Part shown: positions 7,701 through 14,000 of the stretch, piece by piece
How the letters are laid out: every line of letters begins with the position of its first letter
Position numbering within the stretch: the stretch's first letter is position 1
Assembly: GCA_036845725.1 (NCBI GenBank)
Contig: DAIUDK010000104.1
Coordinates: 1 to 20,789 of the forward strand
Direction: 5' to 3'
Source: DSWT01 sp036845725
Lineage (GTDB): Bacteria; Chloroflexota; Anaerolineae; B4-G1; SLSP01
DNA length: 20,789 nt
Made by a program: the position numbers and the translations under genes
Notes under the pieces: generated by a model
Seen by the model: only the letters and a program-made list of their open reading frames with translations
What the model was told of the DNA's origin: nothing
The model's database searches: none

Positions 7701-9850
7701 CCTTCGCGCCGTCGGTGATCCTCAGCATCGACGTGGCCGGCGGCAGCACCACTGTCACCGGCGCCGCGCATCCCGCCGCGCCGTGTCCCTACTGCCAGGT
7801 CGAGCTGTTCCTGGACAATCTCAACCCTATGACGGAAACGCTCGAATCGGTGCGGATCGTGCAATCCGACGTGGATGGGAATTGGAACACGACGTTGCCC
7901 TTCGCGCTGGGATTCGACAAGGGTTTGCGCACGGCGAGCACCGCCTTCAACTACGGCATCATCGCCAACTTCGACGGCCCCTCGACCTCGCGCGTTTCCA
8001 CCGAGGTGTACAGCCGCACCGGCGCAACCCCGCTGCCGCCGCCGCTTGCCCCCGTCTTCCCCGCGCCGCCGCTTATCCCGCCGGTAATCTATCCTATGCC
8101 GCCCGCGCCGCCCGCCAGCTACGTCACCACCATCACCGTCGATAATACAGACGACTCGACGACATCGCCCACGACGTGCGCGGCTGCGCCTGCCGGTCAA
8201 TGTACGCTGCGGCGGGCCATCGTCCAGGCGAACGCGCTCCCCGCCGCGCAACGCCCTGTGTTGATCGCCTTCGACATCCCCACGAGCGACGCGGGTTACG
8301 ATGCCGCCGGTTTCTGGAAGATCAGCCTCAGTGCTACCGATCTGCCGGCCGTCAAAGGCGGGCAGGTGACGATCGACGGCAGTACGCAGCCCGGTGGACG
8401 CGCCGGTGGGCCGAAAGTGATGCTGTTCCGCGCCGGCGCGGGCGCGGCCCACAAGGCCCTGTCCCTGGGTGTGCAAAAAGATGAAGGCGCTCATATCGTG
8501 CGCGGCCTGGGCTTCCAGAACGTGGAACTGCGGATGACGGGCAGCGGCAACATCATCGAGGACAACTGGCTCGGCTTGAGCGACGACGGAACGGCCATCT
8601 ACTTCTACGACAACGACGTCGCGCAAGATAACCACGGCTTCATCAACGGGAGCAGCGCGGGCGACAACAACTGGGTGCGCCGCAACAAACTCGCCGGCTC
8701 CAGGCAGAACGCCATCAACTTTGCCGGCAACGGCAACCTGATCGAAAACAACACCATCGGCCTGCTTGCCAATGGGACGATTCCTGTTTGGCCCGCCGAA
8801 GCGAGTTTTTGCAAACCGGCCGTAAAGACGGACAACTGGTTCGGCGGCGGCGGCATCAACGTCAGCGGGCGGCGCAACCGCATCCTGAACAATACCATCG
8901 CCGGGCTGCTCATCCAGGGCAGCGCCACCACTACGCCGCCCGACGCCATCTGGATTCCGACCGGGCAGGACAACCTCGTCGAAGGCAACGTCACCGGCCA
9001 GGCGCTGGACGGTACGCCCCTCTGGACGTGCGGCAGCGCGGTGGACGTCGGCGCGCGCTACACGCGCATCCTCGCCAACACCGTCGTCGACGGTGCGCTG
9101 AACGGCCTGTTCGTCAACGGGAACATCATTGCCATCAACGCCACCACAATGCAGGGCAACGTCATTTCCAGCACCGTCCCGCCCATCGAGTTCGGCGACG
9201 CGGTCCCCGAAAGGCTCAAGCTCTTCAATCCGGCGCTGGTGATGCGCATTCAGGGCGTCAACGTGACCGGTATCGCCGACGACCCGTGTCCTTACTGTCG
9301 CATCGACGTGTACCTTGATGACGACGACCCGCAGACCGAGGCGCTGGTTCACCTGGGCGCGGCTTATGCGGACGTCGCCGGCAAATGGGCCTTCACGCTG
9401 CCCGCCGAGCTGACGGAAGGCGCAGGCTTGCGCACGCAGAGCACCACCCGCGACTACGGCGTGGTGAAGCATTTCGAAGCAGGAACGAGCAGCAACTTAT
9501 CAATGTTGTTCGAACCGCAGCCGTTGACGGCGGTAGCAAGCGTCAGCATTACCCCGCCGGGTGTGAGCGTGTACAAGGCCGGACAGGAATACATCTTTAT
9601 CGCCAACGTGCTGCCACTCACGGCAACGCTGCCTATCACCTATACCTGGCAAGTGACCGATTACACGCCCTATATCGTCGTTGGTGGGCCAAACAACAAC
9701 CAACCGTTCATCTGGACTACTCCCGGCCCGAAGTCCATCGTCGTCACGGTGGACAATGGCCTGGGCGCGCCGCAGACGGCGAGCTACGACCTGGAAGTGT
9801 CGAGCGACGTGAAGTCGCTCTACCTGCCGTTGGTGCTGCGGAACAACTGA
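4796..9850 (+). CDS. Secreted CSLREA-type right-handed beta-helix protein, three repeat units
   Basis: A 1684-aa exported protein. The ATG at 4796 follows AAAGGAGA and starts a signal peptide (MNRKFWLVTCAFLMALVLMG, then an Ala-rich cleavage region near residue 32). Three homologous units follow. Each opens with a strand of the ITVD type and a CSLREA-like motif: CTLRRAI at residues 76, 615 and 1136. Parallel beta-helix repeats come next (NVIRGLAFQGF, NWFGLN, and NARYYNWFGGAGV in the first two units, with a diverged NWFGGGGINV in the third). A small beta-sandwich with a Cys pair (CPYCQVELFLDN) closes each unit. Proline-rich linkers separate the units. A PKD-like domain (about 1570-1670) precedes the tail LYLPLVLRNN. 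Such helices often bind or cut polysaccharide or act as adhesins. No catalytic residues could be assigned. Confidence 0.85.
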   Translation: MNRKFWLVTCAFLMALVLMGGVLATVNVTAARAVTVDVPVAALRSSADPTPTHWLTVTTTADEGGMDERCENTSPCTLRRAINEIRYHSLDATKRVYHIAFDIPIGDPGYDPIGVWVIDLDSRQTSEQFIFRDFGSYGHAIIDGTTQPIGRDLTAGPRIILRGDNRKGVFTLTGGHNVIRGLAFQGFGDEVLSIPFTDENLVEGNWFGLNIAGDDIYLRNPIEHPEDGSGETGIHLYGSLAGGGYTNTIQNNVLVGFKGAAIQVDGSYNFILSNTVGTRADGTAPEVRPERKCKPNARYYNWFGGAGVDVGGYGNLVEGNRIAGILWESADPANTPDDALAVSGYYHIVRHNLIGVTSDGAPYGVCGDGIDVGGASGAHSIQVISNTIAGASGAAGILVAGGPLGYDLDAVTVQGNVILGSKVQAFDFSPNVPATLRLFNPAAVTNIDGVDVTGTSGADSLCAECVIEVFLDNHDTVTETLESLGTATADGSGNWNFTLPRALALTEGLRTASTTAVDGQIRNASGTIIYSAGTTTHISDIYTQPGAPAPVDPPPPTPQPPLPLVWPVYMAQPIAPATFNTVITVDSAEDPDDSASYTCSRDLPGPPVPAPDGKCTLRRAIVEATALIAETPSARPVQIRFDIPTTDPGYDAGQQVWTIQLTDTLQLYALPTLGSTDVNKAGQVAIDGSTQPGGRLTGPKIVLRGSQNRDLVGLVVNGNDNVIRGFVFQNFKTAVQLNHSRNIVDNSWFGLNTEGTDIAWRDPDMPEQGSGLGGIKVAENTAQTLIRDNVFAGFVGAAISMDGDDGFILDNTVGVRADGTVPEVAWNRWCRPNARYYNWFGGAGVEVRGKRNQVIDNTIAGLLWYSNDPENTPDDALSVTGEGHLIENNVIGRDATGNEVGSCGRGLVVDAGFTRVLNNTVVRTALEPFRMNGTQTSINALYYEGNLSWGSVAPVYMEFGNQVPKARKTFAPSVILSIDVAGGSTTVTGAAHPAAPCPYCQVELFLDNLNPMTETLESVRIVQSDVDGNWNTTLPFALGFDKGLRTASTAFNYGIIANFDGPSTSRVSTEVYSRTGATPLPPPLAPVFPAPPLIPPVIYPMPPAPPASYVTTITVDNTDDSTTSPTTCAAAPAGQCTLRRAIVQANALPAAQRPVLIAFDIPTSDAGYDAAGFWKISLSATDLPAVKGGQVTIDGSTQPGGRAGGPKVMLFRAGAGAAHKALSLGVQKDEGAHIVRGLGFQNVELRMTGSGNIIEDNWLGLSDDGTAIYFYDNDVAQDNHGFINGSSAGDNNWVRRNKLAGSRQNAINFAGNGNLIENNTIGLLANGTIPVWPAEASFCKPAVKTDNWFGGGGINVSGRRNRILNNTIAGLLIQGSATTTPPDAIWIPTGQDNLVEGNVTGQALDGTPLWTCGSAVDVGARYTRILANTVVDGALNGLFVNGNIIAINATTMQGNVISSTVPPIEFGDAVPERLKLFNPALVMRIQGVNVTGIADDPCPYCRIDVYLDDDDPQTEALVHLGAAYADVAGKWAFTLPAELTEGAGLRTQSTTRDYGVVKHFEAGTSSNLSMLFEPQPLTAVASVSITPPGVSVYKAGQEYIFIANVLPLTATLPITYTWQVTDYTPYIVVGGPNNNQPFIWTTPGPKSIVVTVDNGLGAPQTASYDLEVSSDVKSLYLPLVLRNN
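4951..9525 (+). repeat. Three-fold internal repeat in the beta-helix gene
   Basis: Approximate units are 4951-6430, 6529-8030 and 8117-9525. The CTLRRAI codons sit at 5021, 6638 and 8201, giving periods of 1617 and 1563 nt. Units 1 and 2 are the most alike, sharing NARYYNWFGGAGV nearly codon for codon. Unit 3 is more diverged, which suggests two successive duplications. Confidence 0.8.
9818..9847 (+). other. C-terminal YLPLVLR tail, second copy
   Basis: Codons for LYLPLVLRNN closing the beta-helix protein. The YLPLVLR heptapeptide is identical to that at the end of the C25 peptidase, although the domains before it differ (PKD-like here, CARDB-like there). Confidence 0.5.
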
Positions 9851-9860
9851 TGCCACGCAT

Positions 9861-9901
9861 AACCCTTGCGAAGGTTCGCATTGCGAACCTCCGCAAGGGT
9901 T
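9861..9901. terminator. Strong bidirectional hairpin between convergent genes
   Basis: AACCCTTGCGAAGGTTCGCA (9861-9880) pairs with the reverse complement at 9882-9901 with a single mismatch and almost no loop. TTTC follows on the plus strand and AAACCC-type ends occur on the minus strand. It sits between the plus-strand beta-helix gene and the minus-strand phosphotransferase, so it can end both transcripts. It shares the CTTGCGAAGG core with 2730-2782 and 4359-4402. Confidence 0.75.
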
Positions 9902-9934
9902 TCTCCGTGATTCGGGCGCCGTCCAGGTGCTGTC

Positions 9935-10777
9935 TCACAACAGTTCGAGATGTGGTTCGATGATCGCCGCAACCTTGAGGTGCCACTGGACGATGTCTTT
10001 CCCGTCGCTGCGCGCTGACCACCAACTCGCGTTGAGGCAGGCGTAGGCGTAGGTGAACGCCAGCACGCGCGCCAGGTCGATTTCGAGCGCATCCGCCAGG
10101 ATCGCCGCGTTGGTCAGCAGGCGGGTTTCGTTGTGGACGAGTTCGGGCATCACTGGGTTACAGAGCGTGTTGGCGCAATCGTAGGTGCGCTCGCCGACTA
10201 CACCTTTCGGGTCGAAGGCGAGCCAGCCGCGCGCCGACTGCCGGATGTTGTGGTGATGGATGTCGCCGTGCAACACCCGCACGTCGCGCGGCTCGGCGAG
10301 CAATCGTGCGGCGAGCGCGGCGCTCCGCACGTAGATCGATTCGATGCCGGCCCGCCTGTCCGCCGCGGCTTTGTGGAACAATGCCTCGAACCAGCGTTCC
10401 AACGCGCACAGGCCGTCCCGTGGGGCATCCTGCGAGACGCTGTGCAGTTGCTTGATCACCGCTGCGATAATGCGCGTGGCGTTTTCGTCCTCGCCGCGCC
10501 GGACCAACGTGACGAGTTCGTCGCCTGAAGCGTATTCCAGCAGGTGTGCGCTTTCATCGTAGCGCAGCAGGCGCACGGCGCCGCAGCCATCGAAATAGCG
10601 CAACGCCGCCGCGCCACGCTGCTCCTCCGTCTCTAAAGGAGACAAAAGTTTGAGAATCACCGTCTCACTGTCGTATGTGACGGTATAGATGTGGCTGGTC
10701 TGCGTTTGTGTGAGCAGCTGTGGATGCGAAAGGCGCCACGCGGTCAGATAGGCGTTCAGTTTTTTAGCGTCGTTCAT
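9935..10777 (-). CDS. APH(6)/hydroxyurea-type phosphotransferase
   Basis: A 280-aa cytoplasmic kinase of the aminoglycoside/hydroxyurea phosphotransferase family, whose known members transfer phosphate from ATP to streptomycin or hydroxyurea. The catalytic loop is HGDIHHHN (His170, Asp172, Asn177). The metal-binding segment GWLAFDPKGVVGERTYD (Asp189) is the hallmark of the APH(6) type. VILK near residue 43 fits the ATP-binding lysine. Length and domain order are normal for the family. The start is the only sensible ATG, but no good Shine-Dalgarno precedes it. The gene is convergent with the beta-helix gene and shares a terminator hairpin with it. Family membership is well supported; real antibiotic resistance cannot be claimed from sequence, since many members act on unknown small molecules. 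Confidence 0.85.
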   Translation of the reverse strand: MNDAKKLNAYLTAWRLSHPQLLTQTQTSHIYTVTYDSETVILKLLSPLETEEQRGAAALRYFDGCGAVRLLRYDESAHLLEYASGDELVTLVRRGEDENATRIIAAVIKQLHSVSQDAPRDGLCALERWFEALFHKAAADRRAGIESIYVRSAALAARLLAEPRDVRVLHGDIHHHNIRQSARGWLAFDPKGVVGERTYDCANTLCNPVMPELVHNETRLLTNAAILADALEIDLARVLAFTYAYACLNASWWSARSDGKDIVQWHLKVAAIIEPHLELL

Positions 10778-10833
10778 CGTTGTGATTGACGTGGGCGCTG
10801 CGGCAGCTATGTAGATTCAACCGGCCGCTCACA

Positions 10834-10908
10834 TCACCCAGGAATAAGGTTCAGTTTTGCCAGAACCATCAGAGGTCCGGCATTGCTGACCACCACAGAT
10901 TCACTCAT
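10834..10908 (-). pseudogene. Truncated PIN-domain (DUF3368-like) toxin gene remnant
   Basis: A 24-codon frame on the minus strand reading MSESVVVSNAGPLMVLAKLN then LIPG and a stop. The block VVVSNAGPLxVLAKLNL matches the opening strand and first helix of DUF3368-type PIN nucleases (VSNTSPLIALAKIGLL pattern), including the first acidic-site neighbourhood. Full members run about 150 residues, so only the N-terminus survives. An AAGGA site lies about 10 nt upstream and an extended -10 promoter lies further up, so expression signals remain. The usual small antitoxin gene is absent: only about 90 nt separate the remnant from the restriction gene's end. It is probably a decayed toxin-antitoxin locus. 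Confidence 0.5.
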
Positions 10909-10937
10909 TACTGTATTTCCTTCGTGCCTTTACCTTT

Positions 10938-10946
10938 ATTGTAGCA
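10938..10946 (-). promoter_or_regulatory. Extended -10 promoter element upstream of the PIN remnant
   Basis: On the minus strand the sequence reads TGCTACAAT, which is a TGn extended -10 plus TACAAT. It lies about 30 nt before the remnant's ATG at 10908. No convincing -35 is visible, which is tolerated by extended -10 promoters. It could also drive the phosphotransferase downstream. Confidence 0.35.
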
Positions 10947-10969
10947 CACAACCACGATGTTAGTGCTCT

Positions 10970-11004
10970 TACTTCCTACTCCCTACTCCCTACTCCCTAC
11001 TTCT
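10970..11004. repeat. Heptamer tract TACTCCC at the 3' end of the restriction gene
   Basis: Five consecutive heptamers: TACTTCC, three copies of TACTCCC, then TACTTCT. The restriction gene's stop codon (10997-10999, minus strand TAG) falls inside the tract, so the repeat sets the protein's end. Confidence 0.8.
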
Positions 11005-14000
11005 GTCCTTCCACAATCTCCACCTCTTCCTCCGTCAGCCCGTACAGCCGGTAGACGAGCAAATCGATCAACCGGTCGGTGGCGGCGAGACGCTGCTTGA
11101 GGGGCAGCAGTGTGGCGAGGCTGGCGGCGTATTCCCGTTCGAGCGTCTCCTGGAAGGCGCGGGCGTCGGGATCGGCGGTGAGTTTGCGGCGATTCTGGCG
11201 CAGCCGCGCGAGCAGATCGTCGAAAGCCAGCGGCGCTGCGCCCTTCTGGTAATCGCCCAGGTAGCCCTGGAGGTCCGTTTTGCCGGTGAGCGCGTCCACT
11301 TTGGCGCCAATGTGTCGCTCCAACCACGCGAGGAAAGCGCGCATCTCCGCCTGCTTGTCGCGGTTCAGCGCCAGCATCTCTTCGGCGAGGTGTGCCAGCA
11401 AATCGTGGATCACGTCGGACTGGTTGCTGGAAGCTGGTTGCTCGTTGCTGGAAGCTGGTTGCTTGTTGCTGGCGGGGAGGCGGGCGGCGAGCCACGCGCC
11501 GAACGGAGAGGCGAGGAAGGTGGGGTAGGGTGTGGCGGCGGCGTCCGGCTGCTGGCCCCACGCGGCGGCGAGCGCCTGTCCTTCGGCGAGCAGCCGCGCG
11601 CGTTCGCCGGCGGGGGTGGTGAAGGTGATGTTAGGGATGGGCAACGTGGATACACCACCAACCGTAATCTTCGTAAAGTTACCCCGTTTCTGTAAATAGA
11701 ACCAGTTCATAAAACTTGAGTTAATCAGGGAAAGTATGAAGAAAATGCTCAAAGAAGTGCCTCTCATTTTCAGCACTGTCAGGTTGTCATTGGTGATTGC
11801 ATCTTCCTCAAAATGCGTTGCGATTAGTCTTTGATGAAGACTTGGGTTACGAATACCTTGGATTACGATCCGCGGCCCTGTAAAAATCCCCAAACTTCTT
11901 GGCTCGGCTAAGTGGGGTCCATAGAGAATCCACTCTCCACCCCAAACAGAAAAATAGCGTTGGGCTCCATCTCCTGTATAGAAAGGAAGATAGTTTCCGT
12001 CTAATTTCTGACTCGCGTTAAAGGGTTTATTGTGTTTGATTTCTTCTGTTTGTGGAGGTTCACCTTTGCCTGTTTGATAAGGTTTACAGCCAAGACCTAT
12101 TGCTGCGAGCTCGGCCAGTGGGATAGTCACAGTCCGTTTCAGAATAATATCTAGCACAGAGATTGGGAAAAGATTGAAACGCTTGTCTTCATCACTGGAC
12201 AACTCAGATTGTAAACGCTGGAAAGCCATACGCGGATTGCCGAAATCGGGAGATGTGTCAGCATGGTCGAAAATTACAATGTCGGTTGATTGCTCTGGAC
12301 TGGGAGGAGATTTTTCGACCACATATATCATTGGATCAGCGGTTACAGTATTAAAAACTCCTTGCGGTAGATCAATGATCTGGTTGATCCTAGTTTCTGT
12401 GAGTAAGTGATTCCTGAGTCGTTTAGTAAATTTAGTGATTAGCCAGCTATCCGGAACAATTAGAGAACTTCTTCCTTTTTGGCATAGAAGCTGCAATGCG
12501 CGTTCTATAAATGCAATATATGAGTCAAATTGGTACTCAACAAGCTTGTAGTTTTTCAGCCATGCTTTGTCAAAACTATCAAAGTTTGCTCCCCACGGCG
12601 GATTCCCAATCACCGCATCAAACCCCGGGTTCTCCGCCCAATCGCGCTTCCGCAAGTCCACGAAGACCTCCGGGAATTCCAGATCCCAGTGGAAGAAGCG
12701 TTTTTCTTCCCACAGCGCGTGCGCCCGGTCGATGGCGGCTTTGTAACGCTCTGCTACCTGCTTCTCGCCGCGCAGGGTGGGCAACACGGCGTCGCCGTAG
12801 AGCCGCAGGAAGTCGTCGGCTTCCGCGTTGCCGAAGTGGCGGCTTACCCACAGATCGAGCGCCTGCTTGTAGGGCGTGAGCGAGGCTTGCAGTGCCGCGA
12901 AATCCCCCGCGCTGCGTTGCACGTCGGAGAGCGTGGCGTCGGCGCGGTCCACCACTTCCACCATCAGCGCCGTCAACTCCAGCAACCCGGCGAACGGCCC
13001 GGCGAACAGGCTGAACTGCCCGGCGTCCGTCATCTGAATCCCCGCCTCCACCGTGCGTACGTCCGTCCCGATGAGGCTGTTGCCCCAGCGCAGGTGGTGA
13101 TCCAAAAAGCTCAGCGGCGCGCCCACGGTGAACGAGTGCAGCCACAGGCTCAACTTCGCCAGCTCCACCGCCATCTTGTTCAGGTCCACGCCGTAGATGC
13201 AGCGCTTCATCACCAGGCGGGTGAGCAGCGCGGTGTCGTCGAGCCGCGCCGGGTCGAGCGCGATGCCCTGACGCGCCATCTCGTCCAGGATTTCGGTGCG
13301 CACGCGCTCCACCAACTGCTGGATGGGGTTCCATGCCCAGGGGATGGCGGGATGGTCGTCGTGGAAGGTCTGCATCCGCTGGATGATGCCGTCGGTGAGG
13401 AAGTCCACGGCGTTCACGAGGAAATGGCCCGATCCCATCGCGGGATCGAGCACCTTGATGCCCAGGAAGGCCTCGCGGGCGTCACGTTCGGCGGCGTCGA
13501 GTTGGCTGCGTAGCAGGCGCGTTTTGCCGGGATCGGCGGTGCGTTCCAGGGCGCGGCGCGCGTTCGCCACCCGTGCCATCCCTGCGGCGAAGCTTTCCGT
13601 GCGTGCTTCGAGAATCGGTTCCAACGTCTGCTGCACGATGTATTCCACGATGTAGTCAGGCGTGTAATACGAGCCCGTCGCCTTCCGCTCGCCTTTGTCG
13701 TTGACGAGTTGGATGGAGTACGGAGTAGGGAGTATGGAGTATGGGGGAGGGGAAGCGGATTCGCCATTCGTAATTCGTAATTTGTTCTCCAACAGCCCCT
13801 CGTAAATCGCCCCCAGGTTGCGCACGCTGATGAAGGCGTAGTCCACCGGCTGCCCGGCGTCGCGCACGAGGACGTCCACGGCGGTCGCCACGGCCCGGTC
13901 GCTGAGGCGATGCCGTTCCAGAAAGGTGTTATTGGAATTCTGCGGGTTGAACAGACCGCCGTTGTAGCGCGGGATGCCCAGGTTTGGGTCGCCCCGGTCG

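Noticed and set aside
4421..9472. A 1683-codon open frame on the minus strand opposite the beta-helix gene
   Set aside because: It is a shadow of GC-rich codon use. The translation is rich in Arg, His, Val and Asp with no domain, while the plus strand has a signal peptide, conserved repeats and a ribosome site.
9935..10777. Clinical antibiotic resistance gene
   Set aside because: Family motifs support a phosphotransferase, but no mobile element surrounds it and the substrate cannot be told from the sequence.
11421..11472. Repeat tract considered as a CRISPR fragment
   Set aside because: The units are 7 nt with no spacers, and no cas gene is present.
12530..13513. A 327-codon plus-strand frame inside the restriction gene
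   Set aside because: It lies opposite the conserved methylase motifs DPAMGSGHF and NPPW, so it is a shadow frame.
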